Source of the DNA: Pseudomonadota bacterium | GTDB lineage: Bacteria > Desulfobacterota > JADFVX01 | Length of the DNA: 26,401 bases | Direction of reading: 5' to 3' | NCBI GenBank assembly: GCA_015222755.1 | Contig: JADFVX010000042.1 | Location: forward strand, 1-26,401 | In this document: in pieces, positions 13,791-21,702 of the stretch | Layout: each line of letters opens with the position of its first letter | How positions within the stretch are numbered: position 1 is the first letter of the stretch | Made by a program: the position numbers and the translations under genes | The notes under the pieces: model-generated | The model's input: only the letters and a program-made list of their open reading frames with translations | Told to the model about the DNA's origin: nothing | Databases searched by the model: none

Positions 13791-15623
13791 CTATCCGCTA
13801 CTTAACGACTTTTTTATAAGATCGGCCAGCGCCCTATCCACTCCCTTTATCTCAAGGATGGATGAAATAGGTGCCGAGCTAATTTTATTAAGGCTTCCAA
13901 AGCGGTCAAGGAGGGCCTTTTTTCGGGCCGGGCCTACACCTGGAACTCCATCCAGCGGGGAAGAAACCATTGCCTTAGAGCGCAGCTTCCTGTGATAAGT
14001 TATGGCAAAGCGGTGGGCCTCATCCCTAATACGCTGAAAGAGATACATCACATCTTTTTCCTGTTTAAGCTTTAGCGGATTTTTTCTGCCCAAAAGATAT
14101 ACACGTTCTTCTTTCTTTTCAGAACCGACCACCTTTTCCTTGGCCAGTGCAACCAGATCTACAATGGGCGCGGCTTCCATATCTAAAAGCGCCTTTTCCG
14201 CCATACCCAACTGCCCTCGTCCACCGTCAACAACAATCAGGTCGGGGAGGTCTCCCTCCTGCATCCCCTGCTTTATCCGCCTGGACAGGACTTCATACAT
14301 GGAGGCAAAATCATCGGCCCCCTTTACCGTCTTTATCTTATACCTGCGGTAGAGGCTTTTATCAGACACCCCATCTATAAAAACTACCATTGAGGCGACT
14401 GACAGTGCGCCCTGGGTATTGGATATATCGAAGCATTCCATCCTTGCAGGTCTTTTTTTCAAATTCAACATCCGCTGAACAGATTCCAGCAGCTTAGCGC
14501 CCTTATCCTCTTCAAGCACTTCGGCAGACAGGGCATTCTCAGCATTCATTTTTGCAAGGGAAATAAGCTTGACCTTTTCGCCTCTTTTCGGGTGCGCGAG
14601 GGACACCTTCTTTTCCTTTAGTTCCCCAAGCCACTCCGAAAGCACTAAGCTGTCCGGCAGATCTAAAGGTATGAGTAACTCTGGAGGAATGTAGCGTCCT
14701 TCAGCGTAGTAACGCCTTATAAAAGCTGAAAGTATTTCATCATCTGGCATTACCTGGCTGCGGAAGACAAAGGGCTTGCCGCCTGTCACCTTGCCATTGC
14801 GGACAAAAAGAAGATAAAGGGCAAGGACCTTGTCTTTTCGACAAATACCGACGACATCACTGTCTGTAATATGAGAGGCATATACCTTCTGCTTCTCAAG
14901 TGTTTTATCTATATTTCCTATGCAGTCCCTGAGACGGGCCGCTTCTTCAAACTCCAGATTTGCAGAGGCATCAATCATCCTTTTCTTGAAACGCTTTACA
15001 AGGGTCTTATTTTTCCCCTCCAGGAAGAGAATCACCTCACGCATTGAATCACCGTAGGCACTGCTGTCTATAAGACCGCAACATGGCCCCGGGCATCTTT
15101 TTATCTGGTAACTCAGGCAGGGCCTTACCCTGTTTTTAAAATAGCTGTCGTTACAGGTTCTTATCTGAAAAACCCGCTGCAGCAAAGCAAGGGTTTCACG
15201 GAGCGCCTGGGCAGAGGCGTATGGCCCGAAATATAGCGCCCCATCCTTATTACGCTTCCTCACCACCTCCACACGGGGGAAAGGCTTCAGCATGTCTATT
15301 CTCAAGCTCAGGTAGGTCTTATCATCTTTCAGGTTTATGTTGTAGCGGGGCCTGTATTTTTTGATCAGTATGTCTTCAAGTATGAGGGCCTCTTTTTCTG
15401 TGTCTGTAACGACTACCTCAATATCATCGACCTTTTTCATAAGGAAGCGGACCTGGTAGCGCTCATCAAGGCCGGAAAAATAGGACCTGACCCTAACCCT
15501 CAGGTCAGCCGCCTTCCCCACATATATGACCTGGGCCTCTGCATTTTTCATGAGGTATACACCGGGGGACTTTGGCAAGAGACCTACGATCTTCAGAAGC
15601 TTTTCTTCATAGATTTCAGACAT
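13791..15623 (-). CDS. uvrC: UvrABC system protein C (excinuclease subunit)
   Basis: Makes both incisions in nucleotide excision repair with UvrB. 610 residues, full length. Domains in order: GIY-YIG nuclease (SPGVYLMKN, QVIYVGKAADLRVRVRSYF); a cysteine cluster with CNDSYFKNRVRPC and RCPGPC, matching the [4Fe-4S] site of UvrC; UVR (UvrB-contact) helix near 205-240; RNase H-like 3' nuclease with FDISNTQG, IVVDGGRGQL and the His of RDEAHRFAITYHRK; C-terminal tandem helix-hairpin-helix (LDGVPGVGPARKKALLDRFG, ILEIKGVDRALADLI). ATG 15623 is the start; no strong ribosome binding site is seen. Confidence 0.96.
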   Translation of the reverse strand: MSEIYEEKLLKIVGLLPKSPGVYLMKNAEAQVIYVGKAADLRVRVRSYFSGLDERYQVRFLMKKVDDIEVVVTDTEKEALILEDILIKKYRPRYNINLKDDKTYLSLRIDMLKPFPRVEVVRKRNKDGALYFGPYASAQALRETLALLQRVFQIRTCNDSYFKNRVRPCLSYQIKRCPGPCCGLIDSSAYGDSMREVILFLEGKNKTLVKRFKKRMIDASANLEFEEAARLRDCIGNIDKTLEKQKVYASHITDSDVVGICRKDKVLALYLLFVRNGKVTGGKPFVFRSQVMPDDEILSAFIRRYYAEGRYIPPELLIPLDLPDSLVLSEWLGELKEKKVSLAHPKRGEKVKLISLAKMNAENALSAEVLEEDKGAKLLESVQRMLNLKKRPARMECFDISNTQGALSVASMVVFIDGVSDKSLYRRYKIKTVKGADDFASMYEVLSRRIKQGMQEGDLPDLIVVDGGRGQLGMAEKALLDMEAAPIVDLVALAKEKVVGSEKKEERVYLLGRKNPLKLKQEKDVMYLFQRIRDEAHRFAITYHRKLRSKAMVSSPLDGVPGVGPARKKALLDRFGSLNKISSAPISSILEIKGVDRALADLIKKSLSSG

Positions 15624-15703
15624 GGCATTCAGGCAGGGACTAAAAACTTATTTAGCGCATAAACGGGGGGCAGAAAAAAGTGTTGTCGGGGCGGTAATGC
15701 AGG

Positions 15704-16612
15704 CTAGGCAAGATTAAAACCGGACTGCTGCAGCTTTTCGGCCTTAATAGTGTGAGCAACAGCATCAGCAATGGTACGGCACAGGCGGCTATCATCCTGA
15801 TCATAGGCCTTATAGCTTCCCCGCGCCCTCAGAAGCAGGACACCTACTTCGTCATTTTTCTGCTCAAAGGGCAAAGGTATGACCATAAGAGAGGACACAT
15901 CAAGGTCTTTTAGTTTATCGGCAACACCCTCTACCACAGCGTCATTGCTTATATCCTCTATGATAAGAGGCCTTTTATTCTCAACTGCATACCTAAGTTC
16001 GGGATAATTATCCAGATTTATGACTATTTGCTCACCTGCCATTCCATCACTTGTGGCTATAACAGAACCTGTTCCGCAGCCTTTTTTAATATTTACGATG
16101 GAAACCCTTCCGCCGATCTGCCTGGATATCTTTTCCGTTATCCTCTGAAGCGCATCCCCAAGGTCATCGTTATAATTTACCTCGATTATGGATTCAGTAA
16201 TGATATTCTGGTCTCTCCTGAGCCTCTCCACCTCATCATGTAGGGACTTTGTCCTAAGATGTGCCCTGAGGCGAGCGCAGACAACCCTGGGAGAAGATTT
16301 TTTTATTATAAAGTCATCGGCACCGGCATCAAGTGCATCTACAATATAGTCATCGGAATCCATTGCTGTAAGCATTATGATGGGTACAGTCCTTAGGTGG
16401 CCAAAAGAGCGCATCACCTTGCAAGTTTCAATACCGCCGACTCTTGGCATTATTACATCCAAGAGGATCAGGTCTGGCGTAAAATCCTCAACTACCTTGA
16501 GCGCCTCTTCACCCCCATCAACAGAAATTACTTCATAAGCGGCCTCTTCAAGAATATCGGTAAATATCTTGCGCTGAAGCTCGTCGTCATCAACAAGCAA
16601 TATAGTAATCAT
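15704..16612 (-). CDS. Response regulator: CheY-like receiver + GAF-like domain
   Basis: 302 residues. The receiver domain (1-120) is complete: ILLVDDDE acidic pocket (D8, D9), phospho-acceptor D52 in LILLDVIMP, T82 in IIMLTAMD and K104 in FIIKK. The remainder (about 125-290) starts with a helical linker and looks like a GAF/PAS-fold sensor domain (for example VSSLMVIPLPF, EVGVLLLRARG, YDQDDSRLCRTIADAVAHTI). There is no DNA-binding, GGDEF or kinase domain, so output is probably by protein interaction. The start is ATG 16612 with GGAGA six bases upstream; the preceding in-frame TTG is too close to that site. It follows trkH by 20 bases, so it is the third gene of the trkA-trkH operon, suggesting a role in potassium or osmotic sensing (inference). 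The cognate histidine kinase is not in the window. Confidence 0.86.
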   Translation of the reverse strand: MITILLVDDDELQRKIFTDILEEAAYEVISVDGGEEALKVVEDFTPDLILLDVIMPRVGGIETCKVMRSFGHLRTVPIIMLTAMDSDDYIVDALDAGADDFIIKKSSPRVVCARLRAHLRTKSLHDEVERLRRDQNIITESIIEVNYNDDLGDALQRITEKISRQIGGRVSIVNIKKGCGTGSVIATSDGMAGEQIVINLDNYPELRYAVENKRPLIIEDISNDAVVEGVADKLKDLDVSSLMVIPLPFEQKNDEVGVLLLRARGSYKAYDQDDSRLCRTIADAVAHTIKAEKLQQSGFNLA

Positions 16613-16632
16613 CAACTATCTCCGTAAAAAAT

Positions 16633-18078
16633 TTACTTCTCCCAGTACTCGGGTAAAAAGAGAACCAGCAGAGTATATATCTCCAGCCTGCCAAGAATCA
16701 TGCACGATGTCAAGACCCATTTTCCTGTAGTCGGCAAATGACTGAAGTTATCATATGGCCCAACAGTACCAAGCCCGGGGCCTACATTGCCCATTGATGT
16801 AGCCACAGAGGTAACGGCGCTTATCATATCCATCCCCAGAAGACTCATGATCAGTGCGGCTATAACGAAAAGAAACATGTAAAGTGAGAAGAATCCCCAG
16901 ATCGAGTCCATAATATCACTGGAGACCTTCTGGTTATTAAACTTCACATGTACTACCGCATGGGGATGGATTAGGCGGTAGAGTTCCCTGTATCCCTGCT
17001 TTAGAAGAAGAAAAATCCTTAGCATCTTCATACCTCCACCTGTAGAGCCGGCGCAGCCCCCTACAAACATTAGAATGAAGATGAAATACTTTGCAAACTC
17101 TGACCACTGCTCAAAATCGGCTGAAGAGTATCCAGTAGTTGTAATTATGGAGACTACCTGAAATGTACTCAGACGAAGTGATTTCCACAAACCGTAATCT
17201 GTAGTAGAAGAGAGGTTGATAAAGATAAAGAAGGTGGAAATTGCGATGACGGCTAAATAGAAACGGAGTTCATTGTCCTTCAGCGATGCCTTCAATCTGC
17301 CAGTCAGCATCTGGTAGTGGAGCGCGAAATTGGCTCCGGCAAGTAGCATGAATATGGTTATTACCACCTCTATATAAGCACTCCCGAAGGACTCAACACT
17401 TACATTCTTCGTAGAAAACCCTCCTGTAGCCATTGTTGTGAAACTGTGGCAGATGGCGTCGTAGAAGCTCATTCCTCCGGCCCTAAGCAGAATAAATTCG
17501 ATGAATGTAAAAAGGAGGTAAACCTTCCAGAGCAGCTTGGCAGTCTCACCTATACGGGGTTTTAGCTTGTCAGTAGCGGGACCCGGCACTTCCGCCTTGT
17601 AGAGCTGCATCCCCCCTACTCCAAGAAGTGGCAGGATTGCAATAGAGAGCAGTATTATACCCATGCCCCCGAACCACTGGGTAAAACTACGCCATAAAAG
17701 TATTGAATGGCTCATAGATTCAATGCTGGTCAGGACGGTAGAGCCAGTTGTGGTAAACCCCGATACAGCCTCAAAATATGCGTCTGTAAAACTGTTGAAT
17801 ACGCCGGAAAAAACATATGGCAGAGAGCCGAATAGTGCCACCACGATCCAGCCTAGACCAACTATTGCAAATCCTTCCTTGTGGGTAATCTCCCGGTTGG
17901 GCTCCCTGGTAAAAAAGTAGATAAGTCCACCTGTTACAAGTGAGATCACAAGGGATATCAGAAAGGCCTTCCCGTCGGCCTCGCCATATATAAAAGCCGC
18001 CAGCAGGGGGAGCGCCATGGAGATGCCTGTTATAAGGATAAGCAGGCTTAGAGCATGAAAGAGAAAACGGAACTGCAC
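16633..18078 (-). CDS. trkH: TrkH family potassium uptake protein (membrane subunit)
   Basis: 481-residue K+ channel-like transporter of the inner membrane with four M-P-M repeats. The four selectivity-filter-type loops are visible: SGFTTTGSTVL, TMATGGFSTKN, ITTTGYSSADF and TSMGNVGPGLGTVGP. VGGCAGSTGGGMKMLR, the intramembrane gating-loop region, is also present. It works with cytosolic TrkA. The start is the GTG in TAGTG, whose first G is the last base of the trkA stop, so translation is coupled. The C-terminus (LLVLFLPEYWEK) is the usual TrkH end. Confidence 0.95.
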   Translation of the reverse strand: MQFRFLFHALSLLILITGISMALPLLAAFIYGEADGKAFLISLVISLVTGGLIYFFTREPNREITHKEGFAIVGLGWIVVALFGSLPYVFSGVFNSFTDAYFEAVSGFTTTGSTVLTSIESMSHSILLWRSFTQWFGGMGIILLSIAILPLLGVGGMQLYKAEVPGPATDKLKPRIGETAKLLWKVYLLFTFIEFILLRAGGMSFYDAICHSFTTMATGGFSTKNVSVESFGSAYIEVVITIFMLLAGANFALHYQMLTGRLKASLKDNELRFYLAVIAISTFFIFINLSSTTDYGLWKSLRLSTFQVVSIITTTGYSSADFEQWSEFAKYFIFILMFVGGCAGSTGGGMKMLRIFLLLKQGYRELYRLIHPHAVVHVKFNNQKVSSDIMDSIWGFFSLYMFLFVIAALIMSLLGMDMISAVTSVATSMGNVGPGLGTVGPYDNFSHLPTTGKWVLTSCMILGRLEIYTLLVLFLPEYWEK

Positions 18079-19442
18079 TAGAAAAACTCCATCTTCACCA
18101 TAAGCGACTTCTCCACATCAGCTATGGAAGAACGAAGGGTAAATATAAGGACCTTATCTCCGGGAATTACCATATCATCACCCTTTGGAATAATTATCTT
18201 GCCTTCCCGCTCAATGGCACCGATTATGGCCCCCTTGGGCTCCTTTATATCCTTGAGAGGCTTGTTTACAATATCCGACGTCTCCAGGGCTACCACCTCT
18301 ATTGCCTCGGCCTCATCTTCGTGAATAGAGGTCACAGACAGAACCTTTCCCCGCCTGACATGCTGAAGTATGCCGCTTACTGTTGAAAGCCTGGGACTCA
18401 CCGCAATATCTATCCCAACGGTAGATATAAGGGGTATATAGCTTGCCTTATTGACAAGGGTCATCACAGTGCCGCTCCCCATCTGCTTTGCAAGTATGGA
18501 GGAGAGGATGTTCGTTTCATCGTCGTTTGTCACAGCGACAAAATAGTCCATCCCTGCGATATTTTCTTCTTTTAAAAGCGCCTTATCGGAAACATCACCT
18601 TTGAGGACAACTGTCTTGTCAAGATCCTCGGCAAGAAACTCGCACCTTTCTTCATCCATCTCTATTATCTTGACGCCAATGCCCTTTTCTTCGAGCTTTT
18701 TAGCAAGGTAGGAGCCTATCCTGCCTCCTCCCGCTATCATTACGCGCCTGAGTTTTTCCAATTTAAAGCCGAAAAATCCCAGCACTCTTTCAGTATTGCC
18801 TGCCTCTGTAACGGCATACACTTCATCACCTGCACATATCGTGTCATCACCTCTGGGTATGAGAATGCTCCCATCTCTCAGTATTGCGGGGATGAGTACA
18901 TTTTCTCCGGGATGTAGCAGAGAAAGGTCCTTGAGTGCCTTACCGGCCACTGGACTGTCAGCCTCTATCTTTAGGCTGAAGAGTTTCACCTTGCCGTCCA
19001 TGAAATCGGAAACCGATGTGGCATGGGGAATATCCAGCACCTTGAGTATCATATTTGCCGCCGCCCGTTCCGGGCTGATGGCAAGATCTATATCGAGGTG
19101 TTTTTTATCGAAGATGGTGGTGTTTTCCGCATATTCAGGGTTCCTTATGCGTGCTATCTTTATAGGTATATTGGCCTGTGAACCTGCTATCAGGCAGGCG
19201 ATCATATTGACTTCATCGCTGTTTGTAACAGCAATAAGCATATCGCACTGGTTCAGCCCGGCCTCTGCCAGCATCTTTGGATTACTGCCGCTGCCGTGAA
19301 CGGTCTGTATGTCCAGACCTTCCCTTACCCGCTTGAGATTATCCTCATCGGAATCAATTACAACAACGTCCTTGGCTTCACGGGACAGGATCTCGGCGAT
19401 GTTATATCCAACCTCACCAGCTCCGATTATCATAATCTGCAT
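18078..19442 (-). CDS. trkA: Trk system potassium transporter TrkA (RCK subunit)
   Basis: 454-residue cytosolic NAD(H)/nucleotide-binding regulator of TrkH. It has two complete RCK modules, each with a Rossmann TrkA_N and a TrkA_C domain: MQIMIIGAGEVGYNIAEIL (GxGxxG) with VVVIDSDEDNL, then RVMIAGGGRIGSYLAKKLEE with VKIIEMDEERCEFLAE. Both contain the VTNxDExN motif (AVTNSDEVNM and AVTNDDETNI). ATG 19442 has GGGAGGG just upstream. It is the first gene of trkA-trkH-response regulator and is read from the promoter at 19492-19519. Confidence 0.95.
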   Translation of the reverse strand: MQIMIIGAGEVGYNIAEILSREAKDVVVIDSDEDNLKRVREGLDIQTVHGSGSNPKMLAEAGLNQCDMLIAVTNSDEVNMIACLIAGSQANIPIKIARIRNPEYAENTTIFDKKHLDIDLAISPERAAANMILKVLDIPHATSVSDFMDGKVKLFSLKIEADSPVAGKALKDLSLLHPGENVLIPAILRDGSILIPRGDDTICAGDEVYAVTEAGNTERVLGFFGFKLEKLRRVMIAGGGRIGSYLAKKLEEKGIGVKIIEMDEERCEFLAEDLDKTVVLKGDVSDKALLKEENIAGMDYFVAVTNDDETNILSSILAKQMGSGTVMTLVNKASYIPLISTVGIDIAVSPRLSTVSGILQHVRRGKVLSVTSIHEDEAEAIEVVALETSDIVNKPLKDIKEPKGAIIGAIEREGKIIIPKGDDMVIPGDKVLIFTLRSSIADVEKSLMVKMEFF

Positions 19443-19491
19443 AAGCCCTCCCTGGGCGGATAGAACTGCCGACCATTAAAAACAAGACCCT

Positions 19492-19519
19492 TCTATATCA
19501 CAAAATCACTTATTTTCAA
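19492..19519 (-). promoter_or_regulatory. Sigma-70 type promoter for the trkA-trkH-regulator operon
   Basis: On the - strand TTGAAA (19519-19514), 16-base spacer, TATAGA (19497-19492); inferred leader of about 40 bases before the trkA ribosome binding site. Confidence 0.5.
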
Positions 19520-19549
19520 AATATCTATTGTTAAAAAAACATGGATGAT

Positions 19550-20368
19550 TCAGACGTTTTCATCCAACACTTCATTCATACTGCCCGAGCGATAACCTTC
19601 AAGGTCGAGAGAAATATACTGAAAGCCGCTTTCCTTAAAAACATCTACAAGCTGGCTGCGGAATGGTTCCTTGATAAAGGTTTCCAGCTCCTCCGGAGCA
19701 ACCTCAATACGGGCCACATTGTCGTGGTAGCGCACCCTGAACTGCCTTATCCCCTTCTGCCGAAGAAAATCTTCGCAACGCCCAACCTGCTCTACCCTGC
19801 TTGAGGTTATAGAGGTTCCGTAAGGGAAACGCGAGGAAAGGCAGGCAAATGAAGGCTTGTCCCATGTGGGCAGATCAAGCGCCCTGCTCAGCTGACGGAT
19901 GTCGTCCTTCGTCATAGCCGCCTCAATGAGGGGGCTTCGTATACCAAGTTCCTTTGCCGCCTCCTTGCCGGGACGGTAATCACCAAGATCGTCGCAGTTA
20001 CTACCGTCTGCCACCTCGGCTATACCCAGTTTCTCTGCCTCTTCTTTCAGGATGCCGAAGAGTTCGCTTTTGCAGAAATAGCATCTTCTGGGCGTATTTT
20101 CAGAAAAACCGGCTATTTCAAGTTCGTTGGACTCAAGGACCTTATAAGAGCAGCCTATCCTCGCAGCAAGGCTCTTTGCTTCCTCAAATTCATGGAGGGG
20201 ATAGGTAGGTGAAGTGGCTGTAACTGCAAGGACCCTGTCACCGAGGACATCGTGTGCCACCTTGACCAGGAAGGTACTGTCCACACCACCGGAAAAGGCA
20301 ACAATAAGGGAATCCATCTCAGCTAGGATAGCCTTGAGTTCAGCCATCTTTTGACTGAGAGAGTTCAT
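19550..20368 (-). CDS. larE: ATP-dependent sacrificial sulfur transferase LarE (PP-loop)
   Basis: 272-residue cytosolic enzyme. LarE adenylates a pyridinium dinucleotide precursor and transfers sulfur to it during synthesis of the nickel-pincer nucleotide cofactor. Seen: PP-loop AFSGGVDSTFLVKVA, TATSPTYP, DGSNCDDLGDYRPG, KPSFACLSSRFPYGTSIT, and C-terminal YISLDLEGYRSGSMNEVL. It has C176 (equivalent of the sacrificial Cys in Lactobacillus LarE) plus C96 and C99 in RCYFCK. This is the three-cysteine pattern of LarE proteins reported to carry a [4Fe-4S] cluster, so it may be catalytic rather than self-consuming. ATG 20368 lies four bases after the upstream gene's stop; an earlier TTG overlaps that gene. 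No larA, larB or larC is in the window, so another substrate is possible. Confidence 0.88.
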   Translation of the reverse strand: MNSLSQKMAELKAILAEMDSLIVAFSGGVDSTFLVKVAHDVLGDRVLAVTATSPTYPLHEFEEAKSLAARIGCSYKVLESNELEIAGFSENTPRRCYFCKSELFGILKEEAEKLGIAEVADGSNCDDLGDYRPGKEAAKELGIRSPLIEAAMTKDDIRQLSRALDLPTWDKPSFACLSSRFPYGTSITSSRVEQVGRCEDFLRQKGIRQFRVRYHDNVARIEVAPEELETFIKEPFRSQLVDVFKESGFQYISLDLEGYRSGSMNEVLDENV

Positions 20369-20372
20369 GAGA

Positions 20373-21380
20373 CTATCTGAGCCACATCCGATCAAGCTCT
20401 TCTTCAGAAAGCGGCTTGGTTGCGGTAAAGGTCCCGGTTTTATCGTTAGATTGGTAACTTATGCTGTACTCCGTCTTTCCATCTGCCTTGCTGAATTTAA
20501 GCATCAGACTCCCTGCAAGTTCCAGCATCTCATCATCACAGGCTCCGTCAAGATAAACTGTAGGCCCACTAAAGCCATCGGGCGACAGGAGCATCCCCTT
20601 CTTGCCGATAACGGCGATACGACGGTTTTCATCCTCATTCCTGCCCACAACGGCAGCGGCGTCATCACGGAGCCTGAAGTGCCTGCCAAGGGTAAGCATT
20701 TTGACGTCGCCCCAGCCAAGCTCATCCTTGTGTGCAAAGCTGTCTTTCAGCTTGGCACCGAATTTCTTGTCAGTCAGCAGGCATCCTCCTGATGCACATG
20801 GATAGTCCTCTATCTTGAAATCATCGGCGATCTGGATCTGTTCTTTACGGGAACGCCCTTGTATACTCAGAAGTTTTTCACGATCTACTATCCCTTCTAT
20901 CTCAGGCTTTGTGGGCGGAAGAAGTTTGGCAGAGAGAGGTCGCAGGATCAGCCCTTCAAGGCCTGCCTCCCTTTCGATGGTAAACATGGGGTCACGGCGC
21001 TGCGACATGGGACGCTGCCCAAGCACCTCACCGGTTATGATGAAGGACGCGCCTGTCTCCTCCATATACTTCTTTGCACTCTTGAAGGTAAATATTCGGC
21101 AGTCAACACAGGGGTTGACGGCGCTTCCATAACCGAACTTGGGGTTACGCAACACATCGAGGTATTCCAGCCCCTTATGTATCGTCTTTATCTCTATACC
21201 CGTCTCACCGGCGGCCTTCATCGCATGTGTCTTACAACCGTCACTGTGGCTGCCGTCACAGAGACAGAAAGGACTCTTAAAGTTAAGGGCCACAACATCT
21301 ATACCCTGCTCTACTATCAACCTAACCGCCAGTGTACTGTCCAGCCCGCCCGACATGAGCGCTATCGCTTTTTTATTCAT
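20373..21380 (-). CDS. ThiI/MnmA-like PP-loop ATPase, putative tRNA thiolation enzyme
   Basis: 335 residues. N-terminal PP-loop IALMSGGLDSTLAVRLI, then a ThiI/MnmA-like core with GYGSAVNPCVDCRIFTFKSA, FIITGEVLGQRPMSQRRD and LLPPTKPEIEGIVDR. Cysteines are arranged CxC (39, 41), C49, CxxC (91, 94) and C-x4-C (195, 200), suggesting a metal or Fe-S site or persulfide relay. The C-terminal 100 residues (LGRHFRLRDDAAAVVGRNED onward) resemble the NFACT-R-type RNA-binding domain reported fused to ThiI-like enzymes, which points to RNA as substrate. There is no THUMP and no rhodanese domain, so it is not classical ThiI. ATG 21380 follows AAGGATAGGGG; a consensus promoter lies 47-76 bases upstream. It is cotranscribed with larE. 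Confidence 0.78.
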   Translation of the reverse strand: MNKKAIALMSGGLDSTLAVRLIVEQGIDVVALNFKSPFCLCDGSHSDGCKTHAMKAAGETGIEIKTIHKGLEYLDVLRNPKFGYGSAVNPCVDCRIFTFKSAKKYMEETGASFIITGEVLGQRPMSQRRDPMFTIEREAGLEGLILRPLSAKLLPPTKPEIEGIVDREKLLSIQGRSRKEQIQIADDFKIEDYPCASGGCLLTDKKFGAKLKDSFAHKDELGWGDVKMLTLGRHFRLRDDAAAVVGRNEDENRRIAVIGKKGMLLSPDGFSGPTVYLDGACDDEMLELAGSLMLKFSKADGKTEYSISYQSNDKTGTFTATKPLSEEELDRMWLR

Positions 21381-21426
21381 TAAAACAACCCCTATCCTTC
21401 GTTTTTATTGTGGATGCAAACAGATG

Positions 21427-21456
21427 ATTATATGCGATTCAGGGGGGTCATGTCAA
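21427..21456 (-). promoter_or_regulatory. Consensus sigma-70 promoter for the PP-loop operon
   Basis: On the - strand TTGACA (21456-21451), 18-base spacer, TATAAT (21432-21427). Both hexamers are perfect matches; the inferred start is near 21420 and the leader about 40 bases. Confidence 0.8.
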
Positions 21457-21499
21457 AGTTGGCATATTTTACTTGGCAGCTATAAAAGATCAGGAAGGG

Positions 21500-21702
21500 T
21501 AGCAAGCAGAAGAGAATTTTAGCGCAGAAACACACAGAAACGCGATTTCAGTCAGTATAAAACTTGTGGGATCTCTAATAGTTCCGGTCTTATCATTCCC
21601 GCTCGCCCGAGCAAGGTGACAACGTGCCCTTTGGGCAAAAGCAGGAATCCAGTCACCTTAGATGGCCTTGCAAGAGCAAATGACTTTTCAAGCAAATTTT
21701 AA
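21500..21702. repeat. Intergenic REP-like structured repeats
   Basis: No gene is seen. Around 21520-21537 a short purine-rich near-repeat (cagaaac, agaaacg) occurs. From 21593 to 21659 is a structured block: ATTCCCGC (21595-21602) versus GCAGGAAT (21641-21648, one mismatch), palindrome GCTCG-CC-CGAGC (21601-21612), hairpin TGCCC-TTT-GGGCA (21625-21637), and perfect 8-bp arms AAGGTGAC (21613-21620) and GTCACCTT (21652-21659). TCATTCCCGC...GGAATCCAG ends resemble dispersed intergenic repeats I know from other genomes. Confidence 0.55.
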
